From DATFVA01 sp963800255 (GTDB taxonomy: Bacteria; Bacteroidota; Ignavibacteria; Ignavibacteriales; Ignavibacteriaceae), in assembly GCA_963800255.1 (NCBI GenBank), contig CAWDAK010000024.1, positions 155,436 through 219,435 on the forward strand: a stretch of 64,000 nucleotides of DNA, read 5' to 3'. The notes under the pieces were generated by a model that saw only the letters and a program-made list of their open reading frames with translations, was not told where the DNA came from and made no database searches. Positions 26,945 to 36,664 of this stretch are shown here, in pieces. Within the stretch, counting starts at the first letter, position 1. Each line of letters starts with the position of its first letter. A program made the position numbers and the translations under genes.

Positions 26945-28488
26945 CAACTACAACTAAGAAGTTTACTTCAACTGTTGCCGGCGCGTCGATTTTGTTGACG
27001 ATTACAGGATTGCTGAGCAGAGGCCTGGGATTAGTCAGGGAGATTGTATTTGCCGGGGCTTTTGGTTTAACTTCTCAATATGATTTATTCCTTGTTGGGA
27101 TGGTCATTCCTATAACCATTAATACGATTATAATATATATTGCTCAAAATTATTTCATACCTAATTATAACCGACTAAAAACAGATTCAATCTTAAAGGC
27201 ATCTCTTTTTTTTAGAAAAACAATATTATTATTTCTTTTAGGAGGATTATTTACACTCGGCCTGATATATTCATTTTCCGGACAAATAATTAAACTCTAC
27301 CTCAGTAATCCTGATTTTATCAAAACAACCACGGCTATCGAAGTCTTAAGAATTTATTCATTCACAATTCCTCTAAATGCAGCATTTTCCGTTCTTGCCG
27401 CTTATCTGTATTCAGAGTTTGAGTTTAAGTTTCCTACTATTTCTCAACTTTTTATTAATGTATCTATCATACTTGCTGTATTATTTTTTGCAGAATCCTT
27501 AAGCGTCATTTCTATTGCTGTCGGATACTTATTAGGGATTATTTTCCAGGTTGTATTTATTGTTTTGTATGTAGTTAGAACCAGGCGTGATTCGATATTT
27601 TTAAAGGAGCAGAGACAAAATTATTATACTGGGACAAGGGGTTAGTTCTTATAATTATTATTGAAGCCCTAAGCCAGATTTTCCTGATCTCCGATAGATA
27701 TTTCTTTCCCCAGGTTGAGCATGGGGGGATAGCCGCATTAAGTTATTCTACCAACTTATTTGCGCTGCCCATTTCAATTTTCTCAGTAGCGTTATCAACT
27801 GCTCTGTTTCCATCATTTTCAAAATCATTCGTGGAGAATAACTTAGCTGAGATCAAGGAAAAATTGAACAAATTTGTTTCATTGAATCTATTCCTATTTA
27901 TTCCAATGACTTTTGTCTTTTATTATTACGGAGATATTATAATCAGGATTTTATTTCAAAGAGGAGCATTTACCTCTGCAGATACCCAAATAACATTTGA
28001 TACCCTTAAATATTTCTCATTAAGTTTTATTTTTTATTCCAGTTATTCAGTTCTAAATAAACTGATGTATAGTCTTGAACTGGCAAAACAACTTTTAGTT
28101 ATTACCGTAATTGGTTGTACCATAAAAATTTTATTTAATTTCTTACTTGTAGGTTCGTTAAAACAAAACGGTTTAGCTTTAAGCACATCAATTAGTTATT
28201 TCATATTCTTTATAAGCAGTCTTTTTTTTATTACCAGAATAATTTCACCTGAAATCAGCAGAATATTCATTACTAAGCTTTTGATTCTCTCTGTCGATGG
28301 AGCCCTGGCCTACCTGATGGCTGTTCTAATTAGTGATATTCTTGGGGAAATTATCAGTCTATGAATTTTCGTTTGGAATCGTGAAAATCCTCCTATTCGT
28401 AATTATTTATTTATTAAACATACTATCTAGTGATCGAACTTATCTTAAAAATCTTATTAACTTAAGCAGAATCGGTGCTAAACGATAA
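26941..28488 (+). CDS. murJ: MurJ/MviN-family lipid flippase, with two one-base frameshifts
   Basis: A polytopic MATE/MVF-type flippase. The N-terminus (LLTITGLLSRGLGLVREIVF) matches the MurJ opening, including the conserved SR.LG..R. The first frame stops early at 27645. Inserting one A in the AAAA run at 27617-27620 restores K-L-L-Y-W-D-K-G and continues through SDRYFFPQVEHGGIAALSY to about 28345. There, removing one G from CTTGGGGAAA restores a last helix (KILLFVIIYLLNIL) ending at 28488. The repaired protein is 515 residues with about 14 helices, normal for MurJ. It may be the lipid II flippase, or it may serve as the flippase for the following polysaccharide locus, which has no other Wzx. 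Confidence 0.88.
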
Positions 28489-29926
28489 AGTGAAAATATC
28501 ATCAATTAAACCAGATCTATATCTGGTTATCGGGGTAATACTTGCTTTTCTCACAGCTTTACTGGGTGAGTATGCTTTTATAATTCTCCTTATCATATTT
28601 CTTTTTTTAGCTGTACAGAAATGGGGCGACAGCGCAATTCTTTTCTTATCAATAATATTATACCTCACTTTCATCAGTGATGTTTTACATTCACTAAGAA
28701 TAATTATTCAATTGTTCGGGTTTATTTTGCTCAGCTACATCTTTCTTAAAAAATATGGATTTTCCTTTCACCGTTATCCCCGTATCCCCAGAATTTTAGC
28801 TGTGTTTTTAGCTGTATATTATACGTCCATAATTCTCTCAACTATATTTTCTCAGTATTTCTTTACTGGTATTCAACAATTAATGAAGCAAAGTATTTTT
28901 TTTATAATTGTATATATGATTTTTTCATTTTTAGACAATCTGAAAGAACTTAAAGTTGTACTTTCAAGTTTGGTATTAGCAGCAGCTATAGTTGCTGCCA
29001 GTATATTATATGAATATTCTGCAAATGGGTTTAATATTGTTGACTATGTTCAGGGAATTCAAATAAGAATTACTGGATTATTTAGTAATATAAATGCTGC
29101 AGGGACCTATTTTGGTGCAGTTTTCCCGATTACTCTAATTACGGGACTCACCATTAAACAGAAAAAATATAAAACTTTATTTATCGCTTTGAATATATTT
29201 TTATTTTTAGGGATAGTTTTTACTACGTCACGTTCAGCTTACTTTTCTACAATGATCAGTGTACTCTTCATGCTTTATATTTTAAATAAGAGGCTTTTGT
29301 ACAAGTTAATAATCACATGCTCAATCCTAGCTGCTATTATCTTGTGGATTCCACAATTAAATGAGTTTTTCTCACTCTTTTTCAGAATTGAGAGTGGGTT
29401 AAGTCAGAGAGATCATCTATGGGAATTATCATTAAAGATGATAAAGGATAACCCCATATTTGGAATAGGTCCAGGAGCTTATAGCTATGAAATGTTAAAT
29501 TATTTTCCTGTACTATTAAATACATGGGTGGGAGAGAGACTGATTCAATTAAGGGATCTTACTTTTGGTGCTAATAATTCTCATAACTTTTTCTTGTTCA
29601 TGGCTTCTGATATGGGAATCATGGGTATTATCACCTCATTTTTGTTACCAATCAGTTATTTCAGAATTGGGTATTTAACAATTAATAAGTATAAACAAAT
29701 TAATCATCAAATATACACTTTAGCAATAGGACTTGTTGCTGCGGGTTTGGGACTTATAGCCAGGGGGATGTTTGAGGGAATTGGAATACTGACATATGGA
29801 TGGATTACCATGGATCTTCCATTTTGGATCTTATTCGCTATATTAACAGCTTTATATCAAAATAATTACAGTGGAGCGATAAAGAATGAGTTTAAGGGTG
29901 AAAAGCCGGTGACTAAAATAGTATGA
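28475..29926 (+). CDS. O-antigen ligase/polymerase-like membrane protein
   Basis: A 483-residue protein with about 11-12 hydrophobic helices and one large loop near the C-terminus. The loop carries the Wzy_C/WaaL signature: a segment NPIFGIGPGAYSYEML followed by NNSHNFFLFMASDMGIMG, with the key NxHN..L..... pattern. Family members either polymerise polysaccharide repeat units (Wzy) or ligate them to lipid A-core (WaaL) on the periplasmic face; sequence cannot separate these. The start is GTG within the repaired murJ end, and the stop overlaps the next ATG by 4 nt. Confidence 0.88.
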   Translation: MLNDKVKISSIKPDLYLVIGVILAFLTALLGEYAFIILLIIFLFLAVQKWGDSAILFLSIILYLTFISDVLHSLRIIIQLFGFILLSYIFLKKYGFSFHRYPRIPRILAVFLAVYYTSIILSTIFSQYFFTGIQQLMKQSIFFIIVYMIFSFLDNLKELKVVLSSLVLAAAIVAASILYEYSANGFNIVDYVQGIQIRITGLFSNINAAGTYFGAVFPITLITGLTIKQKKYKTLFIALNIFLFLGIVFTTSRSAYFSTMISVLFMLYILNKRLLYKLIITCSILAAIILWIPQLNEFFSLFFRIESGLSQRDHLWELSLKMIKDNPIFGIGPGAYSYEMLNYFPVLLNTWVGERLIQLRDLTFGANNSHNFFLFMASDMGIMGIITSFLLPISYFRIGYLTINKYKQINHQIYTLAIGLVAAGLGLIARGMFEGIGILTYGWITMDLPFWILFAILTALYQNNYSGAIKNEFKGEKPVTKIV

Positions 29927-31014
29927 AAATATTACTGCTTGCAGATCTTACCTCATCCCACACAATTAAATGGGCAAACTCCCTTGCAGAAAAAGGCCTT
30001 GATATTTACGTGTATGGATTTACAGATCCCAACAAAGATCTGTATTGTGAAAAAATAAGAATTTATACTCAACCAAATAATTTGTCAAACATCACGAAAC
30101 TTGGAAATGGCAATTGGGTGAAATTATATTATTTAACAACTTTTTTCAGACTTAGAAAATTGATTAAAGAAATCCAGCCTGACATAATTCATGCTCATTA
30201 TGTTTCAAGCTATGGTCTTTTAGCTGCGCTGATAAACTTTCATCCACTGGTTTTATCAGTATGGGGAAGTGACGTAACACAATTTCCAGAAAAAAGTCGT
30301 ATTCACCGTGAGTTACTTAAAAGGATTTTATCTAAAGCTGACAAGTTAACTGCAACAAGCCAATTCTTAAGCAGCGAAACATCAAAGTATTCAACCAAGC
30401 ATATAAATGTAATTCCTTTTGGTATAGATATTAATAAATTCAGAAATTATCCAACTCAGGATAATGGGTTATTGCGTATTGGTATCTTTAAATCATTAGA
30501 AAAACATTATGGTCATGATTTACTATTCCATGCCTTTAAAATGATAATAACTAATTTAAAAACCCCTATCAAGCTTTTGGTAGTAGGAGGGGGCAGCCTC
30601 GAAAGTAAATTTAGAAAATTAGCCTCTGATCTAAATATAGCAGAACAAATAGAATTTACTGGTAGTATAAGTCCCACTTTAATGTGTAGCTATCATAATA
30701 TGGTAGACATTGCGGTTTATCCGTCGATTACAGAAAGCTTCGGCGTTTCAGTTCTGGAATCTTCAGCATGTGAAATACCCGTAGTTGTTTCTGACTGTGG
30801 CGGGTTGCCTGAAGTAGTCTTAGATAGGAAAACTGGAATTATTATTCCTTCAGGTGATATTAATGCCTTATATAAGGCATTAATTGAACTTATCCAGAAT
30901 CCATCGCTACGGCGTAATTATGGTATTAACGGAAGGAAATTTGTTATGAACAGGTACGACTGGAATATTAATGTAGAGCAGATGATCGAAACTTACAAAG
31001 AAATACTAAAGTAA
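29923..31014 (+). CDS. glycosyltransferase family 4
   Basis: A 363-residue GT-B glycosyltransferase. The N-terminal domain shows IIHAHYVSSYGLLAALI and VLSVWGSDVTQFP, and the C-terminal domain carries the donor-binding signature ESFGVSVLESSACEIPVV followed by GGLPEVV, the E-x7-E motif of retaining GT4 enzymes. It is cytosolic and adds one sugar to the lipid-linked repeat unit. It is coupled to the ligase gene by a 4-nt overlap and followed 13 bp later by asnB. Confidence 0.92.
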   Translation: MKILLLADLTSSHTIKWANSLAEKGLDIYVYGFTDPNKDLYCEKIRIYTQPNNLSNITKLGNGNWVKLYYLTTFFRLRKLIKEIQPDIIHAHYVSSYGLLAALINFHPLVLSVWGSDVTQFPEKSRIHRELLKRILSKADKLTATSQFLSSETSKYSTKHINVIPFGIDINKFRNYPTQDNGLLRIGIFKSLEKHYGHDLLFHAFKMIITNLKTPIKLLVVGGGSLESKFRKLASDLNIAEQIEFTGSISPTLMCSYHNMVDIAVYPSITESFGVSVLESSACEIPVVVSDCGGLPEVVLDRKTGIIIPSGDINALYKALIELIQNPSLRRNYGINGRKFVMNRYDWNINVEQMIETYKEILK

Positions 31015-31027
31015 TTTAAGAGATAAT

Positions 31028-32845
31028 ATGTGTGGAATCTTTTGTGCTGTAAATATAAATTCAAATTTTAGATCTTCCGAATATAACCAGTTTATCAAAC
31101 TTACGGATATAGTAAGTCATCGGGGACCTGATTCGGCTAATTACTCGGCTATAAATATCAGGGATATGGAAGTAAACCGTGAAAAATTTAATATTTTTTT
31201 AGGGCACAGACGACTTTCAATCATTGATTTATCAGTTGCAGCAAATCAACCCATGACCTCAGAATTTAATCATATCATATATAATGGAGAAATTTACAAT
31301 TTCATAGAATTACGAGACGAAATGATTAAAAAGGGTATCAAGTTTCAAACGAATTCAGATACTGAAGTTATATTGAAGCTATACGAAAATTATGGTGAAG
31401 CTTCCTTCTCGAAATTAAATGGAATGTGGTCCTTTATAATCGTCGACCTAAGAAATCAGAGAGTAGTAATAAGTCGTGATCGATTTTCAATCAAACCACT
31501 TTATATTTTTCAAAATGGTTCTGAGTTCTACTTTGCCAGTGAAATCAAACAGCTTATTCCTTTGCTGCCGAAGAAAGAAATTAATGAACGAACCATGAGC
31601 AGATTTCTTGAAACAGGAATTGCTGATGCAGGAGAGGATACTTTTTTTAATCGTATTAAACGTTTCAAATCCAAATTCAATATGGTTATTGATTTTTCGA
31701 ATAAGGAGGTTAAGGAAAAGCAATACTGGGATTATTCTCTGGAGCCAGAATATTCTGCGGAAGAAACACTTAACCAGTTCAATGAAATTTTATGCGATAG
31801 CATTAATTTACGCTTAAGAAGCGACGTTCCCATCGGGGTGTTGTTGAGTGGAGGTCTTGATTCTTCATCCATTGCTTTAATAGCTAATGATCAGATTTCG
31901 GGATTAAACACATATTCAATAATATCAAATGATGCAAGATTCAGTGAAGAGAACTTTATAGATTATTTCAGCAAACAAACCGGTATATCAAATCATAAAA
32001 TAAAGTTCCTAAAGGAAAATGTTATATCTCATCTCGATGACGTTCTTTATCATCAGGATGAGCCCTTTGTATCCTTTTCTATTATCGCTCAGTATATGCT
32101 TTTTAATGAATTGAAAAATAATTCCGAAGTTATTGTGGTTTTAAGCGGGCAGGGGGCTGACGAAGCATTATTAGGGTATCTACGATATTATCTGTTTTAT
32201 TTCAGGTTGTTGGTCAGAAATCATAAATATGGCGAAATATTAAAAGAATTTATGTTTATGCTGTATTATAGGAATATGATGCCACAGTTCAGATTAAATT
32301 ATTTCCGAAGATATTTGAAGACAAACAATAAAAACTTTTTAAAGCATAAAGCTTTTAACGAACCACTGTGGGATAGCGGATCTATGAGGAATACGCAAAT
32401 CCTGGATATTGATAAGTTTTCCATACCAATTTTGACCAGATATGAAGACAGGAATTCTATGGCTCATTCATTAGAAGTCAGGTTACCATTTCTTGATCAT
32501 AGATTAGTTAATATGCTTATAAACCTACCCGAAAATTTTAAATTGAGCAGAGGGTGGAACAAATTTATACTTAGAACAAACATGATCAATCTACCCGAAA
32601 AGATAAGATGGAGAAGGGATAAAAAAGGGTTTAGTACCCCGGATGAAACCTGGCTTAAAAACGAATTAGTGGATGATATTAAAGCTTCTTTTCAACAAAG
32701 TACGCTTCAAAAGTTGAATTTTATTGATGATAAAAGATTTCTTAGTTACTATAATTCATATTTAAGGGGGAATAAATTTATTCATAATTTTGAAATATCA
32801 AGAGTTTATGTTGCAGAAAAATGGCTAAATAAATACTTTTTTTAA
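31028..32845 (+). CDS. asnB: AsnB-like glutamine amidotransferase
   Basis: A 605-residue class II amidotransferase. MCGIFCAVN supplies the N-terminal nucleophile Cys2, followed by SHRGPDS and GHRRLSIIDLS in the glutaminase domain. The synthetase domain has the PP-loop VLLSGGLDSSSIAL, and later HQDEPF and SGQGADEALLGY, as in asparagine synthase B. In polysaccharide loci AsnB relatives often amidate uronic-acid residues (as proposed for WbpS) rather than make asparagine; the context here supports that reading but does not prove it. Confidence 0.9.
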   Translation: MCGIFCAVNINSNFRSSEYNQFIKLTDIVSHRGPDSANYSAINIRDMEVNREKFNIFLGHRRLSIIDLSVAANQPMTSEFNHIIYNGEIYNFIELRDEMIKKGIKFQTNSDTEVILKLYENYGEASFSKLNGMWSFIIVDLRNQRVVISRDRFSIKPLYIFQNGSEFYFASEIKQLIPLLPKKEINERTMSRFLETGIADAGEDTFFNRIKRFKSKFNMVIDFSNKEVKEKQYWDYSLEPEYSAEETLNQFNEILCDSINLRLRSDVPIGVLLSGGLDSSSIALIANDQISGLNTYSIISNDARFSEENFIDYFSKQTGISNHKIKFLKENVISHLDDVLYHQDEPFVSFSIIAQYMLFNELKNNSEVIVVLSGQGADEALLGYLRYYLFYFRLLVRNHKYGEILKEFMFMLYYRNMMPQFRLNYFRRYLKTNNKNFLKHKAFNEPLWDSGSMRNTQILDIDKFSIPILTRYEDRNSMAHSLEVRLPFLDHRLVNMLINLPENFKLSRGWNKFILRTNMINLPEKIRWRRDKKGFSTPDETWLKNELVDDIKASFQQSTLQKLNFIDDKRFLSYYNSYLRGNKFIHNFEISRVYVAEKWLNKYFF

Positions 32846-32858
32846 TACTATTATAAAA

Positions 32859-33419
32859 ATGATTAATATAAAAAAAGCTACGGATAAAGATATAAATGCA
32901 ATCTGTAAGGCTCACCTTAAAATATTTGATAAAAGTCACCTTACATCTAATTTTTCAGATTCGTTACTTAAGAAATATTTTGCAAAACTAATTTCTATGA
33001 ATGAATTTAATTTTGTAGCATATGATGAAAGAGAAAATCTAGTAGGCTATATACTTTCCGGGTACCATACTGAAGAAGCTGCAAATGAGTTTATGTTTGA
33101 AAATATTTTTAAAATTATTATTGTATTATTAAAACATCCTGGTTTTTTGGTAGAAAAGATAATTTATTCATTTTATAAAAGAAGGAAAAAAAAAGCTCCT
33201 CTTCGTCTATTAATTATTGGGGTAATGCCGGGCCTAGGGTTAGGCCGGAAATTGATCTTACATTACGAAAACGAAATAATAAAAAATGGTATCCGGGAAT
33301 ATGGACTTTCTGTACGAAAAGATAATGCAAGAGCCGCAAATTTTTATACTAAAAATGGATTCATCCTTGAATCAAAGGTCTACAACTCTTTAGGTTATTT
33401 TAAGAAACTGAAGAAATGA
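32859..33419 (+). CDS. GNAT-family N-acetyltransferase
   Basis: A 186-residue GNAT-fold acyltransferase. The acetyl-CoA pyrophosphate-binding loop is degenerate but visible in GVMPGLGLGRKLILHYE, followed by LSVRKDNARAANFYTKNGFI, the typical GNAT motif B end. It overlaps the following GT2 gene by 4 nt. In the middle of a glycan locus it probably acylates an amino sugar or amino acid substituent, though this is inferred from location. Confidence 0.85.
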   Translation: MINIKKATDKDINAICKAHLKIFDKSHLTSNFSDSLLKKYFAKLISMNEFNFVAYDERENLVGYILSGYHTEEAANEFMFENIFKIIIVLLKHPGFLVEKIIYSFYKRRKKKAPLRLLIIGVMPGLGLGRKLILHYENEIIKNGIREYGLSVRKDNARAANFYTKNGFILESKVYNSLGYFKKLKK

Positions 33420-34426
33420 ATAAATTATCAACTATTATCAGTGTTGTTATTCCATGCAGGAATGAAGCCGGATTTATTGGGAAATGTGTAAATTCCCTCT
33501 TAAACCAGCATGGGTTTAGTAAAGGCGAAATAGAAATAATCGTTGTAGATGGGGAAAGTGCTGATGGTACCAGGGAAATTCTTGCAAGTTATAGAGATTC
33601 ATCTGTTAAAGTTTTAAATAATCCACAAAAGATAACTCCTGTAGCTTTAAACCTGGGTATTAAAGCTGCAAAAGGAAATTTTATTGCTATTTTAGGCGCT
33701 CATTCTGTTTATCCCCCCGAATATTTAGCCAATTCCCTACAGCTTTTCGAGAAGGGTAGGGACATAATTGGTGTTGGCGGACCAATATTCAGCGAGGGTA
33801 CAAATGACTTTTCCAAAGCAACAGCGTTATGTATGTCTTCTGTTATTGGAGTTGGAAATGCAAAACATCGCTTCCCGGACTATGAAGGTTATGCTGAAAT
33901 GGCTTGTTTCCCGGTTTTCCATAAAAGTGCCTTTGAAAAGGCAGGTTACTACGACGAAGAATTGATAAGGAATCAGGATGATGAATTTTGCTTCAGGTTA
34001 AGGAAGAAAGGATATAAAATTTATATTTCTCCCTCTGTACAGGCTAAATATTATGTAAGAAGTAAACCGGGAGCATTATTTTCTCAATATTTTCATTATG
34101 GTTATTGGCGGGTATGGGTACTCAAAAAACATAAGATTCCCATCTCCTTCAGACAGCTAATTCCGAGTTCGTTTTTTTTAATCTTATTTTTTCTTTTAAT
34201 ATTTGGACTCTTTAAAGGTAATCTTTTGCTTGCCCTAAGTTTGCCCGGATTTTATTTAACCTTTCTAATAATTTTTGCATCTTTGAGTATATCTAAAATT
34301 GGTTTTAAACCTGCTACAAGGATTCCTTCTGTTTTGTTTATACTTCATTTTTCTTATGCAATTGGGTTTTTCAAAGGTATCTTTGATGTATTTATGCGAT
34401 CAAACCAAAGACTAGATAATCATTGA
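33416..34426 (+). CDS. glycosyltransferase family 2, membrane-anchored
   Basis: A 336-residue GT-A enzyme. It starts with VVIPCRNEAGFIGKCVNSLL, then VVDGESADGTREIL (D-x-S/D nucleotide-binding) and later NQDDEFCFRLRKKGYKIY, the family ED-type catalytic motif. Two or three hydrophobic helices at the C-terminus (about residues 245-325) tie it to the inner membrane. The pattern is that of ExoA/succinoglycan-type GT2 proteins that build exopolysaccharide units on a lipid carrier. Confidence 0.92.
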   Translation: MNKLSTIISVVIPCRNEAGFIGKCVNSLLNQHGFSKGEIEIIVVDGESADGTREILASYRDSSVKVLNNPQKITPVALNLGIKAAKGNFIAILGAHSVYPPEYLANSLQLFEKGRDIIGVGGPIFSEGTNDFSKATALCMSSVIGVGNAKHRFPDYEGYAEMACFPVFHKSAFEKAGYYDEELIRNQDDEFCFRLRKKGYKIYISPSVQAKYYVRSKPGALFSQYFHYGYWRVWVLKKHKIPISFRQLIPSSFFLILFFLLIFGLFKGNLLLALSLPGFYLTFLIIFASLSISKIGFKPATRIPSVLFILHFSYAIGFFKGIFDVFMRSNQRLDNH

Positions 34427-34486
34427 TATGGAGGAAATAAACTGATTAGGATTCTTTATCAATTTTATGATCGATTAATCAAGACT

Positions 34487-35398
34487 TTGATGTTCTATTT
34501 TCCTTCTGTAGGAACATATTGGGATTCTATAACTCCCTGCCAGGTGGAAGAACCGGCATCTTCATTAGATAGGTATTATTTGAATATGGAAACCAAATAT
34601 TATTATCCATTTAATTTTTCTTCGGATGGTATACCTTTATATAAAATGGATTTTAATAAGGAAATATTTCAGCCTACTGTTATTTGTCAGTATGCTTTGG
34701 GAGTATATGAAAAATTATTCAAAACAGGGTTCAATGACCAAGATTTATTAAACAAATTTATAAAGCAGGCTAATTGGTTAGTAAAAAACCAGAAAAAATT
34801 GAATAATGGATCTGGGTGGGAACTGCGTTTTGATATCCCAGTTTACAAATTAAAACAACCATGGATTTCAGCATTAACTCAGGGAGAGGCCATCTCAGTT
34901 TTGTGTCGTGCATTTAAATTAACTAAAAAAGAAATTTACCTTGAAACAGCAGAAGCTGCAATGGTGCCATTTCAGTATGATATTTCCGAGGGTGGAGTGC
35001 GGAATTATTTTAATAATATTCCGGTTTATGAAGAATATCCTTCAAGAAAATTAAACTTCGTACTAAATGGATTCATATTTAGCCTCTTCGGGCTTTACGA
35101 TCTTTACCTTACCACCAAAGATAAGAGAGCCAAAGAATTATTCACCCAGGGAGTTGGCTCTTTACTTAAACTATTGAAGTTTTTCGATACAGGAATCTGG
35201 TCCCAGTATAACCTTTATCGTTACCCGCAAGTTTATCTTTCTTCTTATAAATATCACCGCCTTCATATTGAACAATTGAAGGTTCTTTCAATCTTAACTA
35301 AAGAGAAGGAACTTGAGTATTATTATTTCACGTGGAAGGAGTATGATAGAAGCATTATAAACAGAACCAGAGCGCTTCTAAAAAAGTTAGCATCATGA
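34487..35398 (+). CDS. D-glucuronyl C5-epimerase-like protein
   Basis: A roughly 303-residue protein matching the C-terminal catalytic domain of heparosan-type glucuronyl C5-epimerases: YYYPFNFSSDGIPLYKMDF, GSGWELRFD, SALTQGEAISVLCRA, GGVRNYFNNIPVYEEYP and VLNGFIFSLFGLYDLY are all in family order. Such enzymes convert D-glucuronate to L-iduronate within a polymer. There is no signal peptide. The ATG at 34487 gives the stated span, but the same frame is open upstream and GGAGG (34430-34434) is placed ideally for a CTG at 34442, which would add LIRILYQFYDRLIKT. The gene overlaps the GT9 gene by 4 nt. Confidence 0.87.
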   Translation: MMFYFPSVGTYWDSITPCQVEEPASSLDRYYLNMETKYYYPFNFSSDGIPLYKMDFNKEIFQPTVICQYALGVYEKLFKTGFNDQDLLNKFIKQANWLVKNQKKLNNGSGWELRFDIPVYKLKQPWISALTQGEAISVLCRAFKLTKKEIYLETAEAAMVPFQYDISEGGVRNYFNNIPVYEEYPSRKLNFVLNGFIFSLFGLYDLYLTTKDKRAKELFTQGVGSLLKLLKFFDTGIWSQYNLYRYPQVYLSSYKYHRLHIEQLKVLSILTKEKELEYYYFTWKEYDRSIINRTRALLKKLAS

Positions 35399-36480
35399 GA
35401 AATCTTCTTAAAAAAATTTTAAGCCGGATTATGGTAATTATAATTTTGCCTTTCAGACAAATTTTAAAAGCTAGAGTCTCAGGAGCTCCAATAGTTATTT
35501 TATCTTTTAAATTCCTCGGAGATACTGTTTTTACCATACCTGCTATACAGAAGATTAAATTGTTAAACCCTGGTAAGAAAATTATCGTTTGTTGTTATTC
35601 CGTAAATATGGAAATATATAAGTTATATTTTAACTCATTAGAATATTCAATTTTCAATAAAGAAGATTTACGGCTTGATGATAGAAAAATAAATACAGAA
35701 TTTATTCGTGCCGCCCTTCATATTAGAGCCATAAAACCATCTGTGGTTTTCGATATGACCTCCTGCTGGAAATCAGCCATAATGAATTTTCTTATTGGGG
35801 CAGGTTCGCAGGTTGGATTTGGAAATTCTCTTTTATCTGGATTCTATGATAACTTTTATACCGAAGAACCGAAGAACCAGATAGAATTGTTCTTGAATTC
35901 GGTGAATAACTACTATAATGATTTTAGTGAATCTGGTATAAACATTATTGAAGATGATAATCCCAATATTTCAATATGTATAATCCCTTTTGCAGGATGG
36001 AAAGCAAAGGAATGGAATCTCAGAAAATTCATTGACTTAAGCAGATTATTAGCAGAGTATTATGACACCAAAATAGTTTATGAAGACGGGAAAATCCTTG
36101 AGGAAATAATAGCAGATTCGGGAAACGGTAACGTAAACTTTGTTCCTACAAAAAATATCAAAGAGCTTATAGAAGAGATAAAAAAAGTTACATTTGTTAT
36201 TACAAATGATACAGGTCCATTATATATAAGCTATTTGCTTGGAAAATCTTCTTTTAGTCTTTTTGGCCCCACTAATCCAAAGTTTCATTTATTTGATAAG
36301 GAACGTCAGCATTATATTCAAAAAAGAATATCCTGCATTCCTGGAACCAATGAAAAACTATGCTTTACTTATGGTGGTAGGAATGGCTGTCCCTCTAATG
36401 AGTGTATGCAATTATTAGAAGTTAATGAAGTTTTTGAGAATATTATTTCCTATATTTCTGAAATAAAATCAAGAAGTTGA
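35395..36480 (+). CDS. glycosyltransferase family 9 (heptosyltransferase-like)
   Basis: A 361-residue GT-B protein of the ADP-heptose:LPS heptosyltransferase family. The N-terminal domain has FLGDTVFTIPAIQKIK, and the C-terminal domain has PFAGWKAKEWNLRKFIDLSRLL and VTNDTGPLYISYLLGKSSF, followed by FGPTNP, the standard GT9 donor-binding block. An N-terminal basic/hydrophobic segment may peripherally attach it to the membrane. It ends the tightly coupled run that began at rnhC; a 184-bp AT-rich gap follows with no gene seen. Confidence 0.88.
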   Translation: MRNLLKKILSRIMVIIILPFRQILKARVSGAPIVILSFKFLGDTVFTIPAIQKIKLLNPGKKIIVCCYSVNMEIYKLYFNSLEYSIFNKEDLRLDDRKINTEFIRAALHIRAIKPSVVFDMTSCWKSAIMNFLIGAGSQVGFGNSLLSGFYDNFYTEEPKNQIELFLNSVNNYYNDFSESGINIIEDDNPNISICIIPFAGWKAKEWNLRKFIDLSRLLAEYYDTKIVYEDGKILEEIIADSGNGNVNFVPTKNIKELIEEIKKVTFVITNDTGPLYISYLLGKSSFSLFGPTNPKFHLFDKERQHYIQKRISCIPGTNEKLCFTYGGRNGCPSNECMQLLEVNEVFENIISYISEIKSRS

Positions 36481-36664
36481 AGATGCCTTCGCTAACTAGG
36501 GACGTTTTTTAGAATTATTCTTCATTAAAATTTTTTAGTAGAAATTTGAATTAAAAAACTCTAAATTAGGCAAGCTTTTTTTTATTACTCAGAATATCTT
36601 AGCTTTACAGGGAAATTTTAAATAAACACAAAAATCCATAAACAGAGAGCATACCCTTAAGCCT

